Assembly (NCBI RefSeq): GCF_000019185.1
Contig: NC_010334.1
Span: 1,240,001 to 1,304,000, forward strand
Source: Shewanella halifaxensis HAW-EB4
Lineage (GTDB): Bacteria; Pseudomonadota; Gammaproteobacteria; Enterobacterales; Shewanellaceae
Length of the DNA stretch: 64,000 nucleotides
Direction of reading: 5' to 3'
In this document: one piece after another, positions 24,407 to 34,068 of the stretch
How positions within the stretch are numbered: position 1 is the stretch's first letter
Layout of the letters: every line of letters starts with the position of its first letter
The notes under the pieces: model-generated
What the model was told of the DNA's origin: nothing
The model's database searches: none
The model's input: only the letters and a program-made list of their open reading frames with translations
Position numbers and translations under genes: made by a program

Positions 24407-25210
24407 ATGCCAAATTATCATCGTTGGATCGATCGCTTGCAAGTGATTGAACGACAAATTAGACCTTCAAGCGTTTATTTATTGCTTTTATTGCTAGTGT
24501 TCTTTGCTTTAGGTGCACTTTGTTACGATGTTGCAAAGTTGCATTACCTGCCAAAAGTGGAGGTTAAGGCTGATAAATCAGAACTGTATATCCACCAGCT
24601 GCAGCAACAAGCGCAGACCTTGGCCGCTCGTAACATTGAGTTAGCACTAGAGCGTGAAGCCAACAGTAACATGCAAGCTATGTTTGTTGAGCAAAATGGG
24701 AAGCAAAAAGAGCTGGAGCGTGAGTTAGCGTTTTATCGTAGTGTGATGGCACCAGAAAATAGTGCCGACGGTGTGGCGATTAATGCATTAGAGCTAGAGC
24801 CAAGCCTCCAGCCCCGTCAGTACCGTATTAAACTCGTACTGACACAGTTAGAGAAGCGTAAGCGTTCGTTATTGGGCCGCAGTGAAGTGACTTTAGTTGG
24901 CTTGCAAGACGGTAAAACGGTTACCCTTAAGTTATCAGATTTAAGTGATGCCTCGTTTAAGTTCAAATTTAGATATTTTCAGGTGTTAGAGGGCGAATTT
25001 ACATTGCCTGAAGGCTTTAGCTTGTCTAGAGTGAAGGTCAAAGTGATCGTGCCAGCCAGTCGCTGGACCAAGGGATCACAAACTGAACAGGAATATAGTG
25101 CACAAGATTTACTTGTGGATGAAAAAGAGCAGGGCATATTACTTGAACAAAACACTCAGGTATTAGATAATTCTGCACAGCAAACAGAAGTAAGAGGTAG
25201 TAATGACTGA
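24407..25210 (+). CDS. Single-pass membrane protein with coiled coil (DUF6776-like)
   Basis: A 267-residue protein with a short cytoplasmic N-terminus, one membrane helix at about 24-42 (VYLLLLLLVFFALGALC), a periplasmic coiled coil at about 60-108 (HQLQQQAQTLAARNIELALEREA) and a C-terminal beta-rich domain (RQYRIKLVLTQLEKRKRSLLG). I recognise it as the uncharacterised family found next to erpA in Shewanella; the DUF number is from memory. It overlaps erpA by eight bases, so they form one operon. Function unknown. Confidence 0.8.
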   Translation: MPNYHRWIDRLQVIERQIRPSSVYLLLLLLVFFALGALCYDVAKLHYLPKVEVKADKSELYIHQLQQQAQTLAARNIELALEREANSNMQAMFVEQNGKQKELERELAFYRSVMAPENSADGVAINALELEPSLQPRQYRIKLVLTQLEKRKRSLLGRSEVTLVGLQDGKTVTLKLSDLSDASFKFKFRYFQVLEGEFTLPEGFSLSRVKVKVIVPASRWTKGSQTEQEYSAQDLLVDEKEQGILLEQNTQVLDNSAQQTEVRGSND

Positions 25211-25553
25211 ACAAGCTGAAGATGCTTTGCCAATCCGCTTTACCGATGCGGCGGCTTCAAAAGTAAAAACCCTGCTCGAAGAGGAAGAAAATGACGCACT
25301 TAAGTTACGAGTCTATGTAACGGGTGGCGGATGCTCAGGTTTCCAGTATGGCTTTACCTTCGATGAGAAGATAAACGAAGGAGACTATACTGTAGAGAAG
25401 CAAGGTGTTCAGTTAGTTGTTGACCCTATGAGCCTACAATATCTTGTTGGTGGCGAAGTGGATTATACTTCAGGCCTTGAAGGTTCACGCTTCTTCGTTA
25501 AAAATCCCAACGCGACCACCACATGTGGTTGTGGTGCAAGCTTCTCCGTTTAA
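25203..25553 (+). CDS. erpA: Iron-sulfur cluster insertion protein ErpA
   Basis: A 116-residue A-type carrier that delivers [4Fe-4S] clusters to apo-proteins such as those of isoprenoid synthesis and respiration. The three cluster-binding cysteines are present in TGGGCSGFQYG and TTCGCGASF. It overlaps the end of the upstream membrane-protein gene and is followed by a strong terminator. Confidence 0.97.
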   Translation: MTEQAEDALPIRFTDAAASKVKTLLEEEENDALKLRVYVTGGGCSGFQYGFTFDEKINEGDYTVEKQGVQLVVDPMSLQYLVGGEVDYTSGLEGSRFFVKNPNATTTCGCGASFSV

Positions 25554-25580
25554 CCTTTCGATAAGGCAAACTGAGCAAGT

Positions 25581-25611
25581 AAAAAAAGCCGTCAAATGAC
25601 GGCTTTTTTTA
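25581..25611 (+). terminator. Terminator after erpA
   Basis: Stem AAAAGCCGTCA / TGACGGCTTTT with a minimal loop and an eight-base T run. Confidence 0.94.
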
Positions 25612-25635
25612 TAACTGCAGACTCAACAAAACAGA

Positions 25636-26154
25636 TCAGCGCATAATATTGAGGTTCATCTCGCGGTTAAAGTAGTGTCCCACTTTGCGTGTAAACGCTA
25701 TCCATACCTGCACTATCGCCAATAAAATCAGAATAGCAAATATCAGCCAGTCTGGTAGTGAGCTATTAAAGCTGCCGATAGCGAAACTCTGTGGGGCTGA
25801 CGGGTCAAAGTTTTCTGGGTTATGAACGATTAAGGGCAGAGCGCTAACAATCAACAGTTGCAATGAGGTGTATACCCGCAGCATGATTAACCCTGCTTTC
25901 TGTTTGCCTATGATGGCAAGCACCATAAATAAGGTCAGGATACAAAGTAGCACGCCTTGCTGAGTGATTAAGCCCCCAACAGAGATCACCACAAAAAAGA
26001 TAAGCAGGGAGATAAGGCGTTTAGGCATGGAGATTTTAGCCGCAGAGGGCGGGTTCGGAGATTTTTTTGTATCGATAGTTGAATCCGTCGTTGCATCGTT
26101 ATTAGGCGCAGCGGAAACTGATTCAGTATTATTTACAGGTTTTTTGCTATCCAC
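25636..26154 (-). CDS. Hypothetical membrane protein with four hydrophobic segments
   Basis: A 172-residue protein. The first ~40 residues are polar and Ser/Thr/Asn/Asp-rich (likely disordered), followed by hydrophobic helices at about 46-60, 65-83, 90-108 and 135-153. No motif that I recognise. Convergent with erpA, and upstream of it on the same strand lies the DUF2750 gene. Confidence 0.65.
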   Translation of the reverse strand: MDSKKPVNNTESVSAAPNNDATTDSTIDTKKSPNPPSAAKISMPKRLISLLIFFVVISVGGLITQQGVLLCILTLFMVLAIIGKQKAGLIMLRVYTSLQLLIVSALPLIVHNPENFDPSAPQSFAIGSFNSSLPDWLIFAILILLAIVQVWIAFTRKVGHYFNREMNLNIMR

Positions 26155-26243
26155 TTTTTATTCTCTTTATTGTTTTATTAGCAGATAAAAGGCTGAAGGT
26201 GATAAGCCTTAATGGCTTACCACCGTAGATCACTAATTGTAAA

Positions 26244-26624
26244 TTAGTGACGCTTCTTAGGCGTTAGACGATCTTCAAGTTCGTGTGGAGGGATCACAAC
26301 ACCTAGGTCGTCTTGTACTGGGAATACGGCAACGAACAGGTCGTCATCCTGCATGCCTGGTACCCAACGCTCTAACCATTCGTCAACAGGGATAGCTAAG
26401 GCTTGGCAGTCTTGCCAGTCATCAACAGCCCAAAGTGCTGCAGCTTCCTCTGTTGGCCACATAGGAATGCAATCTTCCTCTTCTGTGGTAAGCATCACGC
26501 AGCCATCTAAATCTTGTAATGACCACAATGTTTTGTGCTCTTTAACTTGCTCTACTAGGTAGTCGTAGCGAGATTCTGGTGTCATTTCAGTAATTTGTTT
26601 AAGGCTTTTGCTTTTGTTGCTCAT
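26244..26624 (-). CDS. DUF2750 domain-containing cytosolic protein
   Basis: A 126-residue acidic protein without a signal peptide or membrane helix. The segment LWSLQDLDGCVMLTTEEEDCIPMW and PTEEAAALWAVDDWQDCQ match my memory of the DUF2750 family, widespread in Shewanella and Vibrio and of unknown function. It stands alone; the ORF is complete, with a plausible AAGAGATG-type leader. Confidence 0.8.
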   Translation of the reverse strand: MSNKSKSLKQITEMTPESRYDYLVEQVKEHKTLWSLQDLDGCVMLTTEEEDCIPMWPTEEAAALWAVDDWQDCQALAIPVDEWLERWVPGMQDDDLFVAVFPVQDDLGVVIPPHELEDRLTPKKRH

Positions 26625-26711
26625 GGTTTACATCTCTTAATTTTAAATGAGGCGAGCCTTGAAACAAGGATAACGCGCCGATTAAACGGATAATAGCACC
26701 TAGCTGACTAT

Positions 26712-26745
26712 TGAAAAAGAAAACAGAGCTTAATTAGCCTCTGTT
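26712..26745 (-). terminator. Terminator of the alkaline phosphatase gene
   Basis: Stem AACAGAG / CTCTGTT with inner pairing, followed on the minus strand by TTTCTTTTTC; about 95 bases after the phosphatase stop. Confidence 0.75.
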
Positions 26746-26840
26746 TCTCTATATTGACAGCTAATCTTACAGCCACCCAAGACAAGCCAAAGTATGCCAA
26801 TAAACTCGGCAGTCATTGTTGAGTCAGGTTCATATAACGG

Positions 26841-28253
26841 TTACTTAACCTTGTAGCGCTCATCTTGCACCATCTGAATAAGCGTCGCAGCGATTTCGCT
26901 ATTGTCTTTATGACCTCTAAAGTACAGCGCGCCTTGGCCATAGGCGTAAACAGGCACATCGATTGCGTCATGGCCACCCGTTGTCCATCCTGTATAGGTC
27001 AGCTTATCAATCGTTTGTTTTAGATCGTCCTCTATTTTCTGTTGATGCTTGTGGTGAGACAAACGAGAGTTGAGCATTTTTCTTAGCCCATCCATTTTTC
27101 TGTCTTCAATATCAATGCTGATATGGGGGCGTAAAAAAGCACTAAATGCGGCTAAATCATTTAGCACCTCTGGGTTGGCAATGATGAGCTGGGAAATCGT
27201 GCTTGGCAAGCTGTGAACTTGATGTAGTAACTGGCCTTGCCATTGATAAGTACCGTCCCTGCCCAATGTCAGGCCACCGGTAGAGTGGTCCGCCGTCGCC
27301 ACGAGTAAGGTGTCAGGGTGACTATCGACATAGCGCTTAACTAGACTTAAGGTATTAGCGAAGTCATCCATCTCATTCATCGCGCACGCGATATCGTTGC
27401 TGTGGCCACACCAATCTATATGACTGGCTTCTACCATCATCACAAAGGGGGCTTCTTGATTCGATAGCAAGGAGAGAGCCTTGCGGGTCATGGTAGTCAG
27501 TCTAAGAGGGTCTTGGCTTTCAATCGCATAGGGTAAACCTTTAGGGGCAAACAGCCCTAGAGCGGGCAGATTTTCGATACTGCTTAGATCGCTAAGGCTA
27601 TCAATATAGTGATAGCCATACTCTTGAAACTCTAATGTTAGATCTCGGTCGTTGCGAGCAAAATATTGTGTGCCACCGCCAAGCATGAGGTCGGCAACCG
27701 GGCGCTTGTCGATAAGGTTAGACAGATAACTATCGGCTATTTGGTCATAGTTCCTGCGACTTTCATTGTGGGCTAAAAAGCTGGCGGGGGTAGCATGGTT
27801 AATCTGTGAGGTAACGACCACTGCGGTGGTTTTTCCTTGAGCTTTTGCCATTTCCAGTAATGTGGGGAAGGGCCCGCCTTGATGGTCAACCGAAATCGCA
27901 CCGTTGTAGGTTTTGTAGCTGGTCGCGAGCGCCGTAGCTGCGGCCGCCGAGTCGGTGACATAGGTGTCATCGTCGGGGTAGGTGCTCGACATACCGACTA
28001 ACAGTTGGTCGAAGATAGTCTTTTCGACTCTTTGGGTTTGCGGGTTGTCGTTATAGAAACGGTAGGCAGAGGTATAAGCCGGTCCCATACCGTCACCAAT
28101 TAAGTAGATGATATTTCTAGGAAGGTATTCGGCTACAATTACTGGAGCAAAGGGGGCATCGGGTTGTGCTTGAGCCGAAGTGCACCACAGACTGGCACAC
28201 AAAAGGCTTGAGTAAATTGCCGATAAACGAACAATCGAGTTTAAATTAGTCAT
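26841..28253 (-). CDS. Secreted alkaline phosphatase (PhoA superfamily)
   Basis: A 470-residue exported phosphomonoesterase with a signal peptide ending TSAQA (about residue 29). Metal-binding and catalytic motifs are IIYLIGDGMGPAY (zinc Asp), YVTDSAAAATALATS (nucleophile Ser after TDS), VMMVEASHIDWCGHSND and LLVATADHSTGGL (His/Asp zinc ligands), and TTGGHDAIDVPVYAYG near the C-terminus. It releases phosphate from organic phosphates in the periplasm. No Pho box was recognised upstream. It lies 83 bases downstream of the S9 peptidase gene on the same strand. Confidence 0.94.
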   Translation of the reverse strand: MTNLNSIVRLSAIYSSLLCASLWCTSAQAQPDAPFAPVIVAEYLPRNIIYLIGDGMGPAYTSAYRFYNDNPQTQRVEKTIFDQLLVGMSSTYPDDDTYVTDSAAAATALATSYKTYNGAISVDHQGGPFPTLLEMAKAQGKTTAVVVTSQINHATPASFLAHNESRRNYDQIADSYLSNLIDKRPVADLMLGGGTQYFARNDRDLTLEFQEYGYHYIDSLSDLSSIENLPALGLFAPKGLPYAIESQDPLRLTTMTRKALSLLSNQEAPFVMMVEASHIDWCGHSNDIACAMNEMDDFANTLSLVKRYVDSHPDTLLVATADHSTGGLTLGRDGTYQWQGQLLHQVHSLPSTISQLIIANPEVLNDLAAFSAFLRPHISIDIEDRKMDGLRKMLNSRLSHHKHQQKIEDDLKQTIDKLTYTGWTTGGHDAIDVPVYAYGQGALYFRGHKDNSEIAATLIQMVQDERYKVK

Positions 28254-28335
28254 GGGTCAGCTATCCAAAATCGCAAATGGGAAATAAATGGCTGCAACTC
28301 ATTGCGCTCGTGCAGCCTTATATCGGGGTTAAGGT

Positions 28336-30855
28336 TTAATGAAAAGTCATTTGCGTTTCAGTCTCACTCCTCTGTTTAAGCGCTTCGCTGCCTCGAGCCA
28401 GAGCAGGCTTTTTTAGATACTGCTCAAGCCAAGTTTCTTGTTCCCACAGCATGTGCATAATCGATTCTTTCGCTTTATAGCTATGGCTCTCATAGGGAAA
28501 GGTCACTAAACGTGCTTGCCCTCCGAGCCCTCGAATTGCCTTGAATAGTCTCGATGATTGCATCGGATAGGTGCCGGAGTTTGAGTCCATTTCGCCGTGC
28601 ATCAGCAGCAATGGTTCATCGATTTTATCGGCATGGGTAAAGGGAGACATCTGTTGGTAGAGGCTCGGAGCCTCCCAGAAATTACGTTTCTCATGCTGAA
28701 AACCAAAGGGAGTTAACGTGCGGTTGTAGGCGCCGCTTCTGGCAATACCAGCGGCAAACAGGTCTGAATGGGCCAGCAGGTTCGCTACCATAAAGGCACC
28801 ATAAGAGTGACCGCCAATGGCTACGCGATCTCTATCGGCAACGCCCATCTCCACTAAGGTATCGATTGCGGCATTGGCGTTAGCGACTAACTGACGGCGA
28901 AAGCTATCGTTGGGTTTATCACTCCCCTCACCAACAATCGGCATGGCAACCTTGTCGAAAATAGCATACCCCTTGGCGGCAAATGGTACCGGGCCTTTGG
29001 GGCTAATTTGATTGTATTGATTAGGCGAGTAGTTTACTTGGCTGGCGACCTCAGCATTTTTGTACTCTCGGGGATAAGCCCACATCAAAACAGGTAGTGG
29101 GCCATCCTCAGTACTATAACCTGCGGGGAGATATAGCACGCCCGATAGCGGCAAGCCGTCATCACGGCTGTAGTTAACTAGCTGGCGAGTCATGCCTTGG
29201 TAAGCCTCGAGCTTATGTTGGTTTTGATACAGCAGTTGCTCGTCACCTGACGCAACATCTAGCATCACCAAGTGCGAGGGGGTATCAGTGCCTTGCCTGC
29301 TGATGATCAGCGTTAGCGGCTCAAGCTTGAGAATATATTTAACTCTTTCCAATTGCTGCGTCGATGACTGCCACAGGGTCGTTGGTTTAGCTATGCTTTG
29401 CTCACCTTTTAGTGGTGTCAGTAATGATGACTGTAAGAAAGGCTGATAGCCCTCAGGTGAGGCGCCAAGACCGTAGTGCAGTAAGCTATTGTCATGTAAC
29501 TTGAAGACTCGTCCTAAATGTTTACCGTTAAGCTTAGCGTTTTGACGATAAAGACTACCGGGGGCATTATAGGTGTCGCGAATTGCCTTTTGATACCAGA
29601 GAGATAACCCTTGAGAACTGTCAGTGGAGGTATCTAACAGACTGACACGCATCTGTTTCTTATCTGATTGTCGCTCTGTGACGAGTGCAGTGTTTTGCTC
29701 TCCCCAGGTTATTTTACTGATCCGCCAAGGGGTCTTGGTGAGTGGCATAGGCTTTTGAGTAAAAGGTGCACTGAGTTGTAGCAGTTGATCGCGGTAGTTG
29801 ATTTTGATGCGACTGTCACCCTTATCGAGGGCTTTCACGAAGGCGAGGGTATCTGGCTTATCGCTACGCCAATGGATCATGCGCGGACCTTTGCGTACCG
29901 AGTCGCTGCCCGGAGGGCGGTACTCACTGCTTTCTAGGTGCGCAAGGGTTTGTAGTTTTTCACCCGTCTGGCTAAATAGCTCTACCGACTGGGCGAAGTC
30001 ATAGTATTTGACCATATAAGAGAAAGGCGAAGCGATACGTTTGACCACTAAATATTTATCGTTAGGCGACAGACTGTAGCCGATATTAATGGCGGGCTTG
30101 CCGATAGGCTTAACATCGCCATTAAGGGAGATAAAGCTTAACTGACTGGTGGTTAATGCGGTGAATTCGGCCTCATCTTGTGGGTTCTTAAGCAAGTCTT
30201 GATAGGTTCTGCGCGGCGCTTTCTGGCCTGAGGTTTCACTGATATTCGGTGCGGTTGCCACTGGGTTGCTATTAGAACTAGTCGCTGTTGCAAGGTTAGT
30301 AAACACTCCCTTGCTGTCGTTTTGCCAGATATATTTCAATCCCAATGTGGCGTTTAGGCGGCTTGGATTGAGTTTGCGGCTCTGCTGTTTTTCTAAATCA
30401 TAAATAAACAGATCTGCGCCATGCTTAGTTAAGCCGATATAGCTTAGGTAGCGACTATCGGGAGAGAAGCTGACATTGGCCAACTGCATAGCGCTTGGTA
30501 GTGGTATGGTAAAAGGTTCCGCATCGGCTTTTAATTTAGTGAGGTTAATTAGCTCGACGCTCAAATAGCTGTACTTTATTCGGCTTGGGATCAGCAGCTC
30601 TGGTGAGACTCTTAGACCTGCAAGCTTGCGCTCAGTTTGTGCCAGCGTATCGATTGAAAGGTGCTTTCTTGGGGTTAATATCGCAAGCCATTGCTTATCT
30701 TGAGATAAGCGAGTGCTTACATTTTTAGTTTGCTCAACGACATCCTGTAATGCTTGTGTGGGTAATTGATAGCTGTTGCTCATCGCATTAGCGCTGAATA
30801 ACAGCAGACTGCAGATGGCTATCAGGGCATACATTAAGAGCGGGTTGCGAGACAT
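28336..30855 (-). CDS. Secreted S9-family (prolyl oligopeptidase-type) serine peptidase
   Basis: An 839-residue exported peptidase with a signal peptide (PLLMYALIAICSLLLFSANA). An N-terminal beta-propeller of about 550 residues carries repeated VSFSPDSRYLSYIG-like blades, and a C-terminal alpha/beta-hydrolase domain has the nucleophile Ser in IGGHSYGAFM, the Asp in LLLMHGEMDSNSG and the His in FPYESHSY. The layout resembles the S9C/glutamyl-peptidase-like group common in Alteromonadales. The ATG at 30855 is chosen because AGGAGATAAGA lies just before it; the frame continues open to 30906. It follows the TonB receptor gene by 96 bases and probably trims peptides imported by that receptor. Confidence 0.92.
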   Translation of the reverse strand: MSRNPLLMYALIAICSLLLFSANAMSNSYQLPTQALQDVVEQTKNVSTRLSQDKQWLAILTPRKHLSIDTLAQTERKLAGLRVSPELLIPSRIKYSYLSVELINLTKLKADAEPFTIPLPSAMQLANVSFSPDSRYLSYIGLTKHGADLFIYDLEKQQSRKLNPSRLNATLGLKYIWQNDSKGVFTNLATATSSNSNPVATAPNISETSGQKAPRRTYQDLLKNPQDEAEFTALTTSQLSFISLNGDVKPIGKPAINIGYSLSPNDKYLVVKRIASPFSYMVKYYDFAQSVELFSQTGEKLQTLAHLESSEYRPPGSDSVRKGPRMIHWRSDKPDTLAFVKALDKGDSRIKINYRDQLLQLSAPFTQKPMPLTKTPWRISKITWGEQNTALVTERQSDKKQMRVSLLDTSTDSSQGLSLWYQKAIRDTYNAPGSLYRQNAKLNGKHLGRVFKLHDNSLLHYGLGASPEGYQPFLQSSLLTPLKGEQSIAKPTTLWQSSTQQLERVKYILKLEPLTLIISRQGTDTPSHLVMLDVASGDEQLLYQNQHKLEAYQGMTRQLVNYSRDDGLPLSGVLYLPAGYSTEDGPLPVLMWAYPREYKNAEVASQVNYSPNQYNQISPKGPVPFAAKGYAIFDKVAMPIVGEGSDKPNDSFRRQLVANANAAIDTLVEMGVADRDRVAIGGHSYGAFMVANLLAHSDLFAAGIARSGAYNRTLTPFGFQHEKRNFWEAPSLYQQMSPFTHADKIDEPLLLMHGEMDSNSGTYPMQSSRLFKAIRGLGGQARLVTFPYESHSYKAKESIMHMLWEQETWLEQYLKKPALARGSEALKQRSETETQMTFH

Positions 30856-30894
30856 TCTTATCTCCTGATAATAGGAAAGAGGTAAGCGGGAAAG

Positions 30895-30920
30895 ATAAGC
30901 GCCCAAAGTTGGGCGCTTAT
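30895..30920 (-). terminator. Intercistronic hairpin between receptor and peptidase genes
   Basis: A perfect 12-bp stem (ATAAGCGCCCAA / TTGGGCGCTTAT) with a 2-base loop lies between two co-directional genes. On the minus strand the following sequence is CTTTCCC, a poor T run, so partial termination or mRNA stabilisation is more likely than full termination. Confidence 0.55.
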
Positions 30921-30950
30921 TTCTCGTATCGAAGGGAGATTTAAACGAGA

Positions 30951-33716
30951 TTAAAACTTCTGTGAATAACCAATGAATAGACTACGGCCAGTGTTTGAAT
31001 AGCTGCTATTGTCATCTTCATAGAAAGGCCAGTCATTGTGCTTGTCGTTACGCTCGTCGTACAAAGGTGGCATCTCATCGGTTAGGTTTTTAACACCCGC
31101 AGTGAACTTACCTTCCCAAGGTGCGTAGTAGCTCAAGGTAATGTTGACGATTTGATAAGCATCTAGTGTGTCAGTCTCCATTGACTCAACATCATCACCG
31201 TTCTCATCTTGGTACTCGAACAGATCGACACCTTGTGCTTCACCCGTGTAGTAGTAAGCAACCGTTGCGCTAAAGTCTTCATAGTTCCAGCTTAGGCTCG
31301 CGTTACCTTTCCATTTAGGGAAGTAATCGGTCTCAGTTTGCTCTTCAATTTCGCTATCGATGCGCTCTTGGTACTCTTTCTTAATTAAGTAAGAAGCGGC
31401 AACTTTGAATTTGAAATCACCAATCGCTGTTTCTGGGAACTGATAGTTAAAGCTGGTATCAATACCTTCAGAGGCCTCATAAGCACTGTTGATTGGACCT
31501 TTACGCATACAAGCGATATTCTCGATACCGTCATCATCGTACTCAGTCAGGTAACCGACTCTATCCATCTCTTCACAACTAGTGTAGTTACCCGTTTGGT
31601 AGTAAGAAGGATCGGCTAACATTTCATCGGTTGATATGGTTTTAACAGCACCATCAAGTTCGATGTTCCACCAGTCAACAGTGATATCGGCGTTGTCGGT
31701 TATGTTGGCTACAATACCAAAGTTCCAGTATTCACCCTTTTCCTCTTCAAGGTTTAGGTTACCTTGAGTAATTGAGCGGTAATCATCTTCATAAATCTCA
31801 TCTGGGATGGTTGGGTGTGGATAATCTGTTCCACCGAAACCGATAGTTCGCCCAGCATAAAGGCGGTGCATGTCTGGTGCTCTAAAGCTCTTACCCCAGT
31901 TAGCACGAACCATGACTTCATCAATTGGACGGTATGAAAGTCCTACTTGTGGAGTGGTTGCGCCGCCTACATCAGAATCATCTAGGTACTGGTCGTAACG
32001 CAGTGCAGCTGAAAGATCTAATGACCTAATTCCCGTGATATTGGCTAACAGTGGGATTTGTAACTCACCAGCAACGGCAACGCGGTCTCGATCGCCTTTA
32101 CCGCCGGTACCTCCCATACCGATTAGGCCACCGCTTGAGGTAACATCATCTAGGGTATCTTCATAACTTTCACGCGCCCACTCGGCAGTGGTTGCAAAGC
32201 CAGCTGTGCCCGCTGGCAACTCCATCAAATCACCGGCAAATACCGCTTGGAACTGGTGCAAGCTTGAATCTGAATTTTTAGTTGAGTCCGCAATAAGCAT
32301 GTTAGCTTGTTCAGTCGTCATTTGACTATTCGGGTACCACTTAGATGGGTCGGCATCATTTGGATCGAAAGTTACAATATCGAGTAGCGCATCAGCTTTT
32401 ACCATGTGATGGTTTTGCTTTTCGTACTTGTTGTAGCTGCTTGACCAAGAGAGATCGAGCTCGTACTCACCAATGTTACCGTCAGCGCCAAATGAGAGCG
32501 AAGCCTTAGTATTTTGGGTATCGTAAGTACGTGGTCCTGGATACTCTTCCATTCTACGCGCTAGATAGAAGCGGTTATCATCTTCAAACTCATATTTGTC
32601 ATAGCTTAGTGCACCAGTCGCTTCATCTTGATAAATACTGGTACCGAAGCCTTTTTCGTCTTTATACTTAGTCGATTCTTTGTAAGAGGCGTTGACCATA
32701 CCGTAAAGCTGCCAATCATCGTTTAAGTCGTAAGTCGAATTAAGCACTAAGTTGAATCGGTCATAAGCTGATTTTAGGCCACGGTCAGCGTACTTATCGT
32801 AGTAACAGTCATATTTGTAAGTGGGTCTGTAAATCCCTTTATCGCCAAACAGCTCGCCACACTGTTGTTCACTCAGGTTAACGTACTTATCTTCGTGATA
32901 AACCTTGCTGTAATCGGTAATTCTTGAAGACCAACTTGAAGGCGCGGCATCGCCATAAGGGCCAGCACCCCAAGTAAGGTCTCCATCTTCATTTTCATAG
33001 TAAGCAGGACTGTATAGGCCGTCACGCTGATAAGTTTGAATCGACTCTGCTTTTTTATATTCGAGGATTAACAGGGTTTGGCTCTTATCGGTATTAAAGC
33101 CCTGTAGGTAAGACAGATCAAGTTCCTCACCGCCACCTTGAGTTGGGTCATTATATTTAGCTGAAACCTTCGCGCCTTCGTACTCTTTCTTAAGAATAAT
33201 GTTGACCACACCACCAACGGCATCAGAACCATAAATTGCCGAGGCACCACCGGTTAGAATTTCGATGCGTTCTACTGCCGCTGCAGGAATGTCTGATACA
33301 TCAACAAAGTTCGAGGTGCCACCGGCAGCACTTGGAAAGGAGGCTTGACGGCGGCTATTGATAAGAACCAAGGTGCGGTTAGCGCCCATACCACGTAGGT
33401 TCACAGAGCTAGCACTATCAGTGTAACCATCGCTCTCACCGTTGAGTGAACCACCCGTATTGGCAACAGAGGATTGCAGTACCTCAGAGATAGAGTTAAG
33501 GCCACTATTGGCAATGTCGTCCGCTGTAATGACTGTAACAGGTAAAACACCTTCGAAGTCGGCACGCTTAATACGCGAGCCTGTGACTTCAATTTTTTCC
33601 ATCTCTTTTTTAGCGTCGCTCTTGTCTGCCGCTTCAGCTGCAAACAAGGTTGTAGGGGTTAGCGCTGCCATACTGATGGCGAGGCTCAATGCTGAAAGTT
33701 TTGTTTTTGGTTTCAT
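30951..33716 (-). CDS. TonB-dependent outer-membrane receptor
   Basis: A 921-residue receptor with a signal peptide (ending TTLFAAEA). A plug domain (about 40-170) carries the TonB-box-like KIEVTGSRIKR, VNLRGMGANRTLVLINSRR and GSDAVGGVVNIILKK, and a 22-strand barrel runs to the terminal SLFIGYSQKF, ending in the Phe required for outer-membrane insertion. Receptors starting with the GSRIKRADFEG type of plug are abundant in Alteromonadales and usually import peptides or carbohydrates. Adjacent to a secreted S9 peptidase and divergent from a membrane-bound regulator, so a peptide substrate is inferred. Confidence 0.95.
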   Translation of the reverse strand: MKPKTKLSALSLAISMAALTPTTLFAAEAADKSDAKKEMEKIEVTGSRIKRADFEGVLPVTVITADDIANSGLNSISEVLQSSVANTGGSLNGESDGYTDSASSVNLRGMGANRTLVLINSRRQASFPSAAGGTSNFVDVSDIPAAAVERIEILTGGASAIYGSDAVGGVVNIILKKEYEGAKVSAKYNDPTQGGGEELDLSYLQGFNTDKSQTLLILEYKKAESIQTYQRDGLYSPAYYENEDGDLTWGAGPYGDAAPSSWSSRITDYSKVYHEDKYVNLSEQQCGELFGDKGIYRPTYKYDCYYDKYADRGLKSAYDRFNLVLNSTYDLNDDWQLYGMVNASYKESTKYKDEKGFGTSIYQDEATGALSYDKYEFEDDNRFYLARRMEEYPGPRTYDTQNTKASLSFGADGNIGEYELDLSWSSSYNKYEKQNHHMVKADALLDIVTFDPNDADPSKWYPNSQMTTEQANMLIADSTKNSDSSLHQFQAVFAGDLMELPAGTAGFATTAEWARESYEDTLDDVTSSGGLIGMGGTGGKGDRDRVAVAGELQIPLLANITGIRSLDLSAALRYDQYLDDSDVGGATTPQVGLSYRPIDEVMVRANWGKSFRAPDMHRLYAGRTIGFGGTDYPHPTIPDEIYEDDYRSITQGNLNLEEEKGEYWNFGIVANITDNADITVDWWNIELDGAVKTISTDEMLADPSYYQTGNYTSCEEMDRVGYLTEYDDDGIENIACMRKGPINSAYEASEGIDTSFNYQFPETAIGDFKFKVAASYLIKKEYQERIDSEIEEQTETDYFPKWKGNASLSWNYEDFSATVAYYYTGEAQGVDLFEYQDENGDDVESMETDTLDAYQIVNITLSYYAPWEGKFTAGVKNLTDEMPPLYDERNDKHNDWPFYEDDNSSYSNTGRSLFIGYSQKF

Positions 33717-34068
33717 TGATTGCAGTCCTTATTTTTATAATTTCCCTAAACGCGATAATCATATTTACGCACAACATCATCAGATTAAGGCATGTCATTC
33801 CTAGGGTGAATACTGTCGAGTTTCCAATTGAAATGCTGTTGGTTATCGGCTGAGGTTAGTTGTAATTAATTTGTGAGCGCGCAGCAATCGGTGTGGAGTC
33901 GTTTCTTTATTGTTTATATGTCTATTTAATCTCTATTGTTTATATTTTCATTGGCTTAGTGTATCTTTTGGTGGTGGGTTGAACTCTTTGTCTATGTTAA
34001 AAAGATGTGGCGCTCCGTGCTGGTGATGGATACCGATATAAAAAAGATAAATAAAAAATGGGATCAGG
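33717..34068. other. Divergent promoter region between the TonB receptor and its likely regulator
   Basis: 350 bases, AT-rich in the centre, holding two identical 12-bp direct repeats (33908-33919 and 33934-33945). The receptor's leader is at the left and the regulator's at the right. Confidence 0.55.
33908..33945. promoter_or_regulatory. Two 12-bp direct repeats, candidate regulator binding sites
   Basis: TATTGTTTATAT occurs at 33908-33919 and again at 33934-33945, 26 bases apart centre to centre. OmpR/CadC-type winged helices commonly bind tandem direct repeats, so these may be sites for the adjacent regulator. Inference only. Confidence 0.4.
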
